The position numbers were made by a program, and so were the translations under genes. From NCBI GenBank assembly GCA_019096065.1, contig JAGUCH010000005.1:7192001-7256000 (forward strand): 64,000 nt of DNA, in the 5' to 3' direction. The notes under the pieces were generated by a model that searched no databases, was not told the DNA's origin, and saw only the letters and a program-made list of their open reading frames with translations. The DNA is from Paracyclopina nana. Taxonomy: Eukaryota; Arthropoda; Copepoda; Cyclopoida; Cyclopettidae. Shown one piece after another: positions 19,443 through 29,689 of the stretch (positions within the stretch are counted from its first letter, which is position 1; the number at the start of each line of letters is the position of its first letter).

Positions 19443-22400
19443 GACCCTGTTTCTATGGCTGTTCACTACGAGAAAACCTCGCCAACCGCTGCTGTCGTGC
19501 ACAATGACACCTTTCTGCCTGCCAGAAGCGTTGCAACTGTCAAACTGCTAATTACTGATGAACTACGCAAACGACAACCTAATTTTGAAGGATGTTTCAA
19601 ACTCAGAAACTTCGAGGATTCCATGGTGTGCGCAGACGACTGCCTTCTCCGAACAGACGAATTTGGAATCGCTACTGTGAAGATTACCAACCCTGGATTG
19701 GAGCCCACTACACTGATAAAGGGGCTAAAAATTGGTGAACTTGTCAACGTTGATTTATCCAATTTTGTACCGTTTAATGATGTATTTGCTTGTGTTTCCA
19801 GCATTTCTACTTCGGGACAGCCACCTAGGCATGATCCCATGGTGAAGGAGTATATTAACAAGCATGCCAGACTTGACCACTTGACTCCTAATGAGCGTCA
19901 GAATTATTTAAAACTGCTCTTAAACAATTCTGACGTTATTTCCATTTCAGAATACGACTTGGGTAAATGTACCCTAATGAAGCACAAGATCAATCTGACT
20001 AACAGAAACCCAGTGTTCAACAAACAATTTCCGATCCCTCAAAAACATTTGGAGCACATCAGTGAAAGTGTTGACGAATGGCTGAAAATGGGAATCATTG
20101 AGCCATCTGACTCCAAATGGAATTCCTCCATATTTTGTGTTCCAAGAAAATTACCAGATGGACAGACAGGCTGGAGACCAGTGATTGATTATAGAGGCCT
20201 GAATGCCAAAACAGAGCCATCAAGCTATCGCCTCCCACTCATCTCCGAATGCATCGATGACATTGGAAGGTCAGGAACCCAACTTTTCTCACAATTAGAC
20301 CTCCGCAATGGCTTTCACCAAATGCAAATGGATGAATCTTCCAAACACTTGACTGCATTTACTATCCCCGGGAGAGGCCAATTCCAATACTGCAGGGCAC
20401 CGTTTGGACTTTGCAACATGCCCCTATCATTTCAGCGTATGATGATGAAAGTGTTTGAACACCTGACCCCCAAACGAGTTTTGCTTTATTTGGATGATAT
20501 TTTAGTCAAGGGAACTGATCACAATGACATGATTGCAGGTTTGGAGGAATGTTTCACGCGGCTTCGAAGAGCAAATCTAAAAATCAACCTCCCCAAATGC
20601 TCCTTCGGGACTACGGAATGCACTTATCTAGGCTTCACTTTGACACCTACAGGTTACCAACCCAATAGGAGGAAATTACAAGCCATAGAAGATGCTCCTC
20701 CTCCAACTACTGTCCGAGAAATAAGGCAATTTCTGGGATTATGCAACTTCTTTCGGTCCTGCATTCCAAGGTTTAGCAAACACTCACATGCCTTATCACA
20801 GTTAACTTGCAAGGACTCCAGCTGGCTTTCTGGCCCTTTGCCCCCTCAAGCCTTACAGTCTTTTCAGAAATTGAAGGAGCTCCTGTGCAGTGAACCTGTG
20901 TTGGCTTACCCTAAGCCAGAGCTTGACTACCATTTATATGTGGATGCTTCCCAAGGCACTGTAGACAACAGTTTGGATGATGGATTGGGCGCCGTTTTAA
21001 TCCAGTACCAAAACAACGAGCCTAGAGTAATCAGCTATGCATCGAGGAGTCTGCTAAAACATGAGAAAAACTACACACCTTATCTACTTGAGCTATTGGC
21101 GTTCACCTGGGCAATTGAACACTATGCTGTCTACCTCACCGGAACCAAGTTTACATTGTACAGTGATCACAAACCCTTGGAGAAACTCAACAAGACCCAT
21201 ACTCGCACTCTTTCTCGCCTCCAGGACCTCATGATACAGCATTCATTTACAGTCCAGTATTGTCCAGGTGACAAAAACCCTGCTGATTTTTGTTCTAGAA
21301 ATGTGCCCGAGGCCTTGCGCCAAATCAACGCCTGTGTGTATGGGGTCTCTACAGAAGCCCTAGAGGATTTAGAAGTCATGAAGCAGCTGCAGAATTCAGA
21401 CACGGTGCTTTCCGCTCTGATCTCCAAGATAAAGAGCGATTTGATGCCATCTTCACCCGAATTGAAGCAAATTGTGAATAGATATGCCAAGCACTGTGAG
21501 CTCAAGGATGACATCTTGTTGATAAAAATTGGGCAACTAGGCCGCCGGGTTATTTGCGCACCGGCTATATGCCAGGCCGACATCATTAGTGCTGCTCATG
21601 CTGCTGTTGGCCACAAAGGAGTTTACAAAACATGCGAACGAATACGAGAACAGTATTTCTGGCCAAGAATGATGGCCGATGTGGAAGAATACATTAGCTC
21701 ATGCTGGAAATGTGACAAGAGCAAGCAGAAATCGCAGTTTTCTAACACTCCCTTACACCCACTGTCACAACCTAGAGGGCCGTTTGAACGAGTACACTGC
21801 GATCTCTTTGGGCCACTACGAACATCAGGTCGACAAAAGAAGTTTATCCTAGTCATCACGGATGCTTTCACGAAGTATGCCGAGTTCGTGGCGTTGCCAG
21901 ACAAGACCCCAGAAACAGTTAGCCGAGGCATTTTTAACAGGTGGATTTCACGCTATGGATCACCGTGCATTTTAGTGACTGATGGTGGTAAGGAATTTAC
22001 AGCAAAGGTAAATGATGAACTGTTCTCGCTACTGCAAATTGATAAAAAGAAAACAAGCCCCAGGCACCCCCAGACTAACGCTGCGGCCGAAGTAATTAAT
22101 AAGCATATCATTAGCTATTTGCAGAAGACGCTAGATTTGGATTCGACACTTGACTGGGAAGAAATGTTACCAGCACTGCAGCTGAGCTACAATGTGGGCG
22201 TTAGCAAGGCTACAAAAATGAGCCCGTTTTTCCTTCTGTTTGGGGTACAACCCAGGACCCCTTACATGGATCCAAATGTGGTAGACCACAAGTATTACGG
22301 CGATAGCTACAAAGACGAAATTGGAAAACGTCTCCAAATTGCGCGACAAGTGGCCGCAGAAAACAACATTCACTACAAAGAGTTATACACAGCACAGCAC

Positions 22401-22466
22401 AATGCCAAGGTAAAACAAGAAGACTTCAGAGAAGGTATGCTGGTGTGGCTACACAGACCTGAATAA
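19443..22466 (+). pseudogene. RT, RNase H and integrase of element 2 Pol
   Basis: In the same frame as protease. RT carries the LYLDDILVKG catalytic motif (Asp pair at 20493-20498). RNase H follows (LYVDASQG, LYSDHKPLE). Integrase has an HHCC finger (HAAVGH ... CWKC) and a D,D-35-E core (VHCDLFGPL, LVTDGGKEF, AAAEVINKH). All catalytic residues that can be recognised are present. The first ATG in this segment is 19455, but expression would start in gag. The frame stops at TAA 22464-22466, upstream of recognisable integrase C-terminal sequence that continues in frame. Ty3/Gypsy type; lineage not assigned. Confidence 0.88.
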
Positions 22467-22955
22467 CGTAAGATTAACCCTAAAATTAATTCACCTTGGG
22501 AAGGCATGTATGTTATTGTGGGTCTGCAAGATGAGAATGCGCTCATCCAACACATGCAGACTAAGAAAACAAGATATGTGCACAAAGACAGGTTGCGAAT
22601 TTGCAAATCCGCAGCCAACATGCCTGGGCCTACTCAGTCAAGCGCCTTGCCCGACAACCCAAAGCCAGACGTTGCAACTCGTGCAGAAGAAAATGAAACG
22701 CACGCCTCAGAAACAAAGTCTGGCTATATAAGGATTGAAGACGACGACATCACCATTCTTAACCCTCTGGCACCTCCGCCGCAGCCCATCCCGATCAAAA
22801 CTGATACTGATCAAGAGTCTGCAACTGACTTCACTCGGCCTAACGTTAAAGAGGAACCACCTAGCCCAGAATCTGCTACGGATAATCAACCCACAGGGCT
22901 GTTTCAGCGGTTACGGAAGGTATTTGACCGTTATCTGATTTTGGTACCGAGCTAG
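22467..22955 (+). pseudogene. integrase C-terminal region of element 2, beyond the in-frame stop
   Basis: Same frame as the preceding segment. PWEGMYVIVGLQDENALIQ and TRYVHKDRLRI look like the GPY/F-type end of integrase, followed by an acidic, Pro-rich tail. This shows that TAA 22464-22466 is a premature stop. The frame ends at TAG 22953-22955. From about 22943 another frame (+1 relative) runs on to a TGA at 23138-23140 with similar Pro/Ala/Lys-rich composition, so a small indel near 22940 may have cut off the natural tail. Confidence 0.65.
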
Positions 22956-23136
22956 GCAACCTGGTTGTCCCCCTTGACCCTGAAGTCCAACGCCAAGCCT
23001 GTTCCTATAAGAAGGCTACTGCTCCCACCGAACAACCCGCTACCACCCGTAGAGCTGCGGCTGCAAAAAATATCGAGATACAAGATCCAGTTTTACCTTC
23101 CAGGCCAGTTGAATACAAGAAATACACGAAGAAAAA

Positions 23137-23496
23137 ATGAACCTACACCTGTACTTTATCGATCTGCAACTTGTAGCAGACTTTGTGGCCACAGGGAGGG
23201 GATTGGCTGAAACGCAGAACCCCACAACTCAACTGTTGTCCAAAACTTCCAATACAGACTGGTCCCACTATGGATTCCAAAGGGCTGGCAAAGCCATGGT
23301 CTCGGTCCATTATGGCAATATCTACATAAATGTCAATCTTCATAATCTCAAGGAATACTTTTCAGTTGCTCTGAACCTCCAGCTCCTCATCTCAAGCGCC
23401 GCCACTTCTAAAGCAAATGACTTAGTACTCCAAACTCTCATGGATCTTGTCAATGAACGCACTCGCCGAATGGAATTGAAGTACAACGATGTTGTT
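23137..23496 (+). pseudogene. 5' part of the env gene of element 2, interrupted
   Basis: Starts at ATG 23137, which overlaps the TGA of the alternative pol tail (ATGA). The N-terminus (MNLHLYFIDLQLVADF) could be a weak signal peptide. About 120 codons of surface-subunit-like sequence follow. The frame is broken by the insertion of element 3 at 23497. The continuation is at 31016-32419, in the matching phase once the insertion and one target duplicate are disregarded. Confidence 0.7.
23492..23496 (+). other. target-site duplication of element 3, left copy
   Basis: TTGTT directly before the 5' LTR is repeated at 31011-31015 directly after the 3' LTR. A 5-bp duplication is normal for Ty3/Gypsy integrases. 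Confidence 0.9.
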
Positions 23497-23797
23497 TGTT
23501 ATATCACGTTGAAACGTACTTCCCTATATTGACTCTCACGTGTATTATATAGCTATAGATACGCCCTCTTGTTACCCCAGCGCGCGCGTGCACTATCATT
23601 CATTCTTTCTGTATCGCTTAAGCTTGCACCGAATTACACTCAGTACACTTCTCGTATCAAAGTGGATACGTTCGCCTCGATCTGGTAAATCTCGGCGTAG
23701 TGCTTCACGGCTACCTGGTACAAGACCAGGGATCCATTCACCGACGTAGCTCGAGTAGTAGTGCCTTAAGTGTCACCCACGAGGTCGGGATCCACCA
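23497..23797 (+). repeat. 5' LTR of element 3 (301 bp)
   Basis: TGTTATATCACGTTG to GGGATCCACCA. It contains TATATAGCTATAGATA as a candidate TATA region near 23550. The LTR begins in the env frame of element 2. Confidence 0.9.
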
Positions 23798-23815
23798 TGG
23801 CGTCAGTCTCAGTCT
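23798..23815 (+). other. primer-binding site of element 3
   Basis: TGGCGTCAGTCTCAGTCT directly abuts the LTR end; TGG pairs with a tRNA CCA end. The tRNA is not identified. Confidence 0.6.
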
Positions 23816-23854
23816 CTTTGCATAAGAGGCCCTTTCCTAGAAGAGGGAAGGTTT

Positions 23855-24004
23855 GAGAAGCAGCCGAAGAAGGTTTGTGAGTGGAAAATTTCCGCCACCC
23901 TTGGCAGCATCACGACAACAAAGTGTGAGAGGCAGCCGGAGAAGGTTTCGTGAGTGGAATTGTGAAAGTTCCGCCACCCTTGGCAGCATCACAACAAAAA
24001 AGTG
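23855..24004 (+). repeat. direct repeat in the element 3 leader (two ~72-bp units)
   Basis: GCAGCCGAAGAAGGTTTG and CCGCCACCCTTGGCAGCATCAC recur with a spacing of 72-75 bp. It lies in the untranslated leader between primer site and gag, where packaging signals usually are. Confidence 0.75.
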
Positions 24005-24019
24005 TCAACAAAGGTGTCC

Positions 24020-27000
24020 ATGAGCCAGGACTCAATTAAAAGTGCTGGCGAAGAAGAGTGGCATACTGCAGATCAGAACGTATTTGCAGCACTTCAAAGG
24101 CAAGTGAAAGCCTTAGAAGAAGCCAAAGAAGAAGCGGAGGGCCCCGAAGATACGCTTTTGGCAGCCACAAATAGTGACGAGGACACATTTGACACAAGTG
24201 TGGTCAGAGCAAATTCAGCGATGACCGATAAGGAGAATCCAACTGACTTGCAATTGGCAATCGGGAAGCTTGCCGATGCCAGAGGTGCAAGAGCACTCGA
24301 GGACCTCACCAAACAAGTACATAGTCTCAATGGACACAAGAGTTGGTTGTCCAGGCACATGAATGCCGGAGAGAAGCTATGCGAGGCCCTGGAAAAGCAG
24401 AAGGAGCTGTCAGTTTCAGAGGTGAAAGACCTTTACAAGCTGAAGCAAAAGTTGGCCGACCAGGAGAGCAGCATCATGCAGATTTTGAATAATTTGCCGG
24501 ACAGAGACCGGGTCACACAAGGAGACAAGGTCAAGGAGATGTTTGAGAGAAAGGATGCCCTGGAATTGGAAGCACTGGCACTCATAGGCCGGTACGAAAA
24601 GGCCAATCCTACTGCCACACTGGCAACAAGTGCACCGGCACAAGAGGACAGAAAAGCTGTCAAGCCGGATGCAAATTTGAAGCCGAAAACGCTGAAGACT
24701 GGTGCAACAGCCATTGAGCTGCAGGTTTTTTTGAGGACTTGGAAGACCTACGTTCAAGAGTCGGAGATCCAGAAGAAGTCCATCAATGCCCAGCACACTT
24801 ACAGTCTGGTATTATTTGATGCCAATCTATCAGCCAAGATTTCAGCAAAGTTGAGTGCGGAATCGCCCCTATTCATACAAGATGAAAATGCGGGCACTCC
24901 TTGGATCCTTTCAATGGAGAGGATCGTAGTAAACGAGTTCCAGCTGGCGTTTCCATTGTCTAGGAGAAGACTGGAGTGCTTTCGTCACAAAAGTACAAAC
25001 CCAAGCGAGCTGCATGGAACGAGTTGGGCTGCATTTGAGCTGAAATGCAAAGCAGCCGAGTTTGAGAGCATGGACATAGAGACGGTAATGAAGTACCTCT
25101 ATATGAGCTCTCTAGCTAATAAAGCCTTACGGAAAGAGCTTATCAAGGCCGACAATTCATTGGGCGGCAAAGCAACGATGGAAGAGCTCAAATCGGCAGG
25201 CAATATGTATGATATTAATACAGCCACCGAAGAGGGATATGAGGTCCCCTCCGTGAAGAAGGCTGGGCCTACTGCTTATCGCAAGAAAAAGGCCATGGGC
25301 TCGAATGCTGGGGCTGAGGCCGCAGGTTCAAGCCAGAAGAAGAAGCATGGAGGTTGCTTTGAATGCGGAAGTAAAGAGCACCTACGACCAAATTGTCCGA
25401 AGGCACCAACCTGTCAATTTTGCAAGAAGAAGGGTCATGGGGCGGACAAATGCTTCAAGAAGAAAGGCAAGGGCGAGGGTGGCGAGAAGAAGCCAAATGG
25501 GAACCCGAAGAAAGCCATTAAAAAATTCACAGTTAAGTTGCCTTTGAGTTCTGATTTTTCTAGCACGTTGGAGTGTAAAAACGCTATTGCTTGCAATGAG
25601 GCAATACGCATTATGAAAAAATCAAAAGATAGATACTCTCTGCCGTTCATTTTTCAGAGTCGCATCAAGAGGATGGAGGAAGATGACGGAGGGGCAGGGG
25701 TTATCAAGATGGCGAAGACCAAGAGCAGAAAAAAGAAGGAGATGCAGCAGAAGATCTCCAAGGCAGTGAGCGGGCTGCGGCCCTCATGCCTACCCAATGC
25801 TACCAGGGTCACGTCATCAAGGCCAACTCCCAAGGCCAAACTATTATTTTGCCCTGAGATAGGGTCTGCTTTCTCTACGTATTGCCTGCCAGATACTGGA
25901 GCAACCATTACTGTGGTTGATGAGAAAGTTGCAGCGGAGATGGGGATGCCAATATATCCCAATCCGGAGACCGTCAGGAGCGTTGATGGCACCGAAGTAA
26001 AGACGAGCAGAACATGTGAGATTGCAATATCACGTGGCATGAAAGTGGTTGTAGTAACCAATGCAGTGGTCGCTTCACTTGGTGACGATGAAGAGGTGAT
26101 TGTCGACTGGCAGACACTGGAGATTTTAGGCGTGGTTGGCCTAAACATCAATTCCACGGCAATCGCAGCAACCACAATGGATATGACTCTGGAAAGCTTG
26201 AAGCTCAAGTATGCAGAGGTCTTTGCAGACAAGCTTGACAAGACTAGGTTTATGAAGGGTGAACCCATGAAGATCCACCTAGTGGATGGGGACATAAAAC
26301 CTATGAGGATCTCTTCAACCAATGCCATACCGGTGCACCTCAAAGCAGCGGCGGATAAGTGCATAAAGGATCTGGAGGATGCCGACATTGTCAAGAAGCT
26401 GAAGCCAGGGGAGATGACAGATTGGACCTCTAGGGGCTTCTTTGTCATCAAGTCTGATGGGAAATCAGTAAGGTTGGTTACGGACTTTGTTCAGCTGAAC
26501 AAGTACGTGAAGAGACCAACCCACCCCTTTACGTCTGCATTCCATTTGTTGAAGAGCATCCCTGCAAAGGCTCAGTGGTTTGTGGTCGGAGACTGTGCGC
26601 AGGGATACCACCAGATCAAGTTGGAAGAAAAATCATCCTACTTGACTACATTTTTGCTACCACAGGGAAGATTCCGTTATGTGAGAGCTCCCATGGGGCT
26701 CACATCTTCCAGTGATGAGTGGTGTTGCAGGAGCGACATGATCATGACAGGCCTTAACGGAAAGGGAGTCAAATTGGTCAATGATGTCCTCATCTGGGGG
26801 GAAACAGAGCAGGAAGCCCTGCACAATCTGGATGTTCTCCTCAGCAACTGCAAAACCTATGGTGTCAGCTTATCACCCAAAAAGCTGCACATGGGTGAAC
26901 GTGTCAAGTTTGCTGGATTCATGGTCAGCAAGAATGGTGTAGAACCACATGATGACAACTTGAAAGCAATCAGGGAGTACCCAAGGCCAGCCAACCAGTC

Positions 27001-28825
27001 GGATGTGCGAAGCTTTTTGGGATTGGCTCAAACTTTAGGAAGTTTCTTGCCTGATTTGGCCCACATGTCAGCTTCATTGAGGGAGCTAACAAAGGCCAAA
27101 GTTCAGTTTCAGTGGTTACCAAGACACGAAGAAGACTTCAACCAGCTGAAGAAGATCCTGACCGGACCTTTGTTGGTGAAGCATTTTGATGTCAACAAGA
27201 CCACAGTGTTGACAACGGATGCCAGCAGATTATATGGCATCGGCTACATTCTAACTCAGTATGACCCAAAAGACCCGGACAGGAGCTACCTGATTACCTG
27301 TGGGTCCAAGGTCAACTCCGCTGCTGAGAAGAATTATGCAACTATTGAGCTGGAGTTGTTGGGGATAGTCTATGGATGTGAGAAGAGCTCGCATTTTCTG
27401 CATGGCTGCCCAAAATTTTTGGTGAAGACTGACCACAAGCCTTTACTTGGTATTATGAACAAGGACATGGCAGAGATCACAAACTCCAGACTCTTGAGGC
27501 TCAGGGAGAGGTTACTACCGTTCAACTTCGATTTGGTCTACCTTGAGGGGAAGTTAAACTTCATTGCAGATGCCTTGTCAAGACATCCAATTAACTTCTC
27601 AGATGACCACCCAGACGCTGAAGAAACAGAAACTTTGAAGAACTCAAAGATCAGCGTAATATCAGCCCTCTCTGTCTCAGCATTAGAAGATCCGGCATTC
27701 CAAGAAATCCATGAAGCAGCAAAAGCTGACAAGGAGTATCAGGATCTAATCGAGGCCATCCAGGAAGACCTTCATCATCATAAGAAGAAGGGTGTGGCCA
27801 TTCATGCATTGAAGCTGGTGCCCCAAAACCTTTGGGGGCAGCTCTCGGTTCAAGATGGAATGGTGGTTATTGATGGGAAACGTGTATTCGTACCAAAAGA
27901 AGCACGTCCATTCATCTTGAGGGCTCTTCATATTGCGCACCCTGGGCAAACGAAGAGCCTGGCTACGGCCAGACAATTCTACTATTGGAGTGGTATGACC
28001 AAGGATATCAGACAATCAGTAGAAGAGTGCGAAATGTGCCAGAAGTACATGGCCTCTTTACCGCATGATGAAGAAGGCGAGAACATGATACCGACGGCCC
28101 CAATGCAAAGCATTGCAATGGATTTGGGTCACCACGAAGGGGCAGACTATCTGATAGTTGTGGACACCTTCAGTGGCTGGCCATGGATTTTCAAGATGGT
28201 AAGATACACTAGCGAGGAAATCATCAAGAAGTTGACGATCATTTTTGCCACATTTGGGTACCCGATCGTGATAAGATCCGACAATGCTGGATGCTTCACT
28301 TCTCATGAAATGCGTGAGTTTTGTAAAGAGCATGGCATAATTGCCACCACCAGCAGCCCGTATCACCACGAGTCCAATGGGACCGCGGAAGCTAGTGTGA
28401 AAAACATGAAAAGGCTGGTTATGAAAACCAAGACCCTAGGGGAGATGAACGCCGCGGTGCTGGAATTTCGAAACCTGGCACGGGCAGACGGCAAATCCCC
28501 CGCGAAGATGTTTTTGGGCCGTCATTTAAGGACGAAATTACCAATCTTGCATGAGATGACAAAGCTTGAGATGCCAGAACCCAGAGCTGAAAAGAAGCAA
28601 TTGCCTAACGAGATCATTCCAGATTTCAAGGTGGGGGAAACAGTGCGCATGCAAAATGCAATCACTAAGCTTTGGGAGGAGTTTGGAGTCATCCTCGAAG
28701 TTCGGCATTCCGGTAGAAGCTACGTCATCAAAAAGGATGATGGCGTGATCAGTGTGAGGAATAAGCGCTTCTTACGTAAGCATAACGCGCAGGCGGCTGA
28801 CCTCGATGCAAATGCATCTTTATGA
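24020..28825 (+). CDS. Gag-Pol polyprotein of element 3, single frame (1601 aa)
   Basis: The first in-frame ATG is 24020. The Gag part starts acidic and helical and ends with two CCHC knuckles (CFECGSKEHLRPNC at 446 and CQFCKKKGHGADKC) and a Lys-rich stretch. Protease has LPDTGATITVV (Asp 625). The RT fingers and palm are recognisable (RLVTDFVQLN, QGRFRYVRAPMG). At the polymerase motif the frame reads KLVNDVLIWG, so the first of the two catalytic acidic residues is Asn 921; Asp 922 is kept. RNase H has TTDASRLYG (Asp 1067) and KTDHKPLL. Integrase has an HHCC-like finger (from His 1304; CEMC) and the triad D1368, D1421, E1457 with 35-residue spacing. No frameshift separates gag and pol. The motif style is like Mag-type Ty3/Gypsy elements; lineage not verified. 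Confidence 0.93.
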   Translation: MSQDSIKSAGEEEWHTADQNVFAALQRQVKALEEAKEEAEGPEDTLLAATNSDEDTFDTSVVRANSAMTDKENPTDLQLAIGKLADARGARALEDLTKQVHSLNGHKSWLSRHMNAGEKLCEALEKQKELSVSEVKDLYKLKQKLADQESSIMQILNNLPDRDRVTQGDKVKEMFERKDALELEALALIGRYEKANPTATLATSAPAQEDRKAVKPDANLKPKTLKTGATAIELQVFLRTWKTYVQESEIQKKSINAQHTYSLVLFDANLSAKISAKLSAESPLFIQDENAGTPWILSMERIVVNEFQLAFPLSRRRLECFRHKSTNPSELHGTSWAAFELKCKAAEFESMDIETVMKYLYMSSLANKALRKELIKADNSLGGKATMEELKSAGNMYDINTATEEGYEVPSVKKAGPTAYRKKKAMGSNAGAEAAGSSQKKKHGGCFECGSKEHLRPNCPKAPTCQFCKKKGHGADKCFKKKGKGEGGEKKPNGNPKKAIKKFTVKLPLSSDFSSTLECKNAIACNEAIRIMKKSKDRYSLPFIFQSRIKRMEEDDGGAGVIKMAKTKSRKKKEMQQKISKAVSGLRPSCLPNATRVTSSRPTPKAKLLFCPEIGSAFSTYCLPDTGATITVVDEKVAAEMGMPIYPNPETVRSVDGTEVKTSRTCEIAISRGMKVVVVTNAVVASLGDDEEVIVDWQTLEILGVVGLNINSTAIAATTMDMTLESLKLKYAEVFADKLDKTRFMKGEPMKIHLVDGDIKPMRISSTNAIPVHLKAAADKCIKDLEDADIVKKLKPGEMTDWTSRGFFVIKSDGKSVRLVTDFVQLNKYVKRPTHPFTSAFHLLKSIPAKAQWFVVGDCAQGYHQIKLEEKSSYLTTFLLPQGRFRYVRAPMGLTSSSDEWCCRSDMIMTGLNGKGVKLVNDVLIWGETEQEALHNLDVLLSNCKTYGVSLSPKKLHMGERVKFAGFMVSKNGVEPHDDNLKAIREYPRPANQSDVRSFLGLAQTLGSFLPDLAHMSASLRELTKAKVQFQWLPRHEEDFNQLKKILTGPLLVKHFDVNKTTVLTTDASRLYGIGYILTQYDPKDPDRSYLITCGSKVNSAAEKNYATIELELLGIVYGCEKSSHFLHGCPKFLVKTDHKPLLGIMNKDMAEITNSRLLRLRERLLPFNFDLVYLEGKLNFIADALSRHPINFSDDHPDAEETETLKNSKISVISALSVSALEDPAFQEIHEAAKADKEYQDLIEAIQEDLHHHKKKGVAIHALKLVPQNLWGQLSVQDGMVVIDGKRVFVPKEARPFILRALHIAHPGQTKSLATARQFYYWSGMTKDIRQSVEECEMCQKYMASLPHDEEGENMIPTAPMQSIAMDLGHHEGADYLIVVDTFSGWPWIFKMVRYTSEEIIKKLTIIFATFGYPIVIRSDNAGCFTSHEMREFCKEHGIIATTSSPYHHESNGTAEASVKNMKRLVMKTKTLGEMNAAVLEFRNLARADGKSPAKMFLGRHLRTKLPILHEMTKLEMPEPRAEKKQLPNEIIPDFKVGETVRMQNAITKLWEEFGVILEVRHSGRSYVIKKDDGVISVRNKRFLRKHNAQAADLDANASL

Positions 28826-28904
28826 CTAGTAATTGAAGCATCTCACTCAACGCCCAGCTTTTGCAGCAACACCTTCTCCACGATAAACTTTACATCAGCA
28901 CTCA

Positions 28905-29687
28905 GTAAGTCCTTTTTGATGTATACATACACCCAGTGGCTCGGTACTTTGAACACGCCGACCGCAGAAGAGGCTAAGAAAAACGAAGAGAAGTTAGTTG
29001 CCCAAATCGCAAAAAGCCTTGTAAAAAATTGTCCCCCTGTAAATTGCACTTGGTCGAAGGTTATAATGGGCTCGGGTCAAAGTACAACCAACAGCGCTGA
29101 CAAAGCAAAGACTCAGGTTGTCGATGAGACCAGCCACACTGGAATTAGGCTAGCGGACATTGACATTATGGTTCCGCAAGGCTCCAGTGAAGAAGACAAG
29201 TCGGCTGCCGAATCAGCTGGCAAAGATGTCACGCATTGGATCTTCTATGGAGTGGCCTTTTGCGCTTTGATGGCTTTGCTATGGATTGGACTGCGGTTCA
29301 GGAAATGGCGGAAGAAAGCCAGCGCAAGGAAAAGGGCCAGAGACTCACTGTTGATCATGCATTCTCAGGCTGCAAATGTGCAGCCACAGGTCTACCCCCA
29401 ACAAGCCCCTGCCCCATATGGATGTCAAGGCTACGTGTCACCCTATGCCACACCCTTCGCCTCGACAATGTCCATTGCCCCGACCCCTCATCCGATGGTC
29501 TACCAACCGTTTCCAGGAGTTGTACAGAGCTTGCCAAATATGGCTTATGGAGCCTCCCCGCTGGGAAGTTCACCTGCGGTTTCGCATCCTGACTCACCCC
29601 CCTTGCAGGAGGAGGAGCAGAGACGGCGAAATCGTCTTCTAGCCATCTCTTACAACAATATCTAAAGTGTTTTTCTCTATGTTGCAG
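28905..29687 (+). other. putative intron that would remove ORF A
   Basis: GTAAGT at 28905-28910 is a perfect donor. TTTTTCTCTATGTTGCAG ends at 29687, 2 nt before the ATG of ORF B. The intron would span all of ORF A, so splicing could select between ORF A and ORF B. Another acceptor-like CAGCTTTTGCAG ends at 28866 and could serve a leader exon. Confidence 0.5.
28919..29665 (+). CDS. ORF A of element 3: unrecognised single-pass membrane protein (248 aa)
   Basis: First ATG after the pol stop, in an env-like position. I recognise no family. Residues 1-49 contain an NCT sequon. An internal Met at residue 50 (29066) begins MGSGQSTT, which would fit N-myristoylation if that Met were used as start. 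A hydrophobic segment at ~107-127 (WIFYGVAFCALMALLWIGL) is followed by a strongly basic stretch (RKWRKKASARKRAR), so the C-terminal side is probably cytoplasmic. The last ~110 residues are rich in Pro, Gln, Tyr and Ser. There is no clear signal peptide, furin site or Cys-rich ectodomain, so it is not a typical Env. Removal of a putative intron would delete it. Confidence 0.7.
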   Translation: MYTYTQWLGTLNTPTAEEAKKNEEKLVAQIAKSLVKNCPPVNCTWSKVIMGSGQSTTNSADKAKTQVVDETSHTGIRLADIDIMVPQGSSEEDKSAAESAGKDVTHWIFYGVAFCALMALLWIGLRFRKWRKKASARKRARDSLLIMHSQAANVQPQVYPQQAPAPYGCQGYVSPYATPFASTMSIAPTPHPMVYQPFPGVVQSLPNMAYGASPLGSSPAVSHPDSPPLQEEEQRRRNRLLAISYNNI

Positions 29688-29689
29688 GC

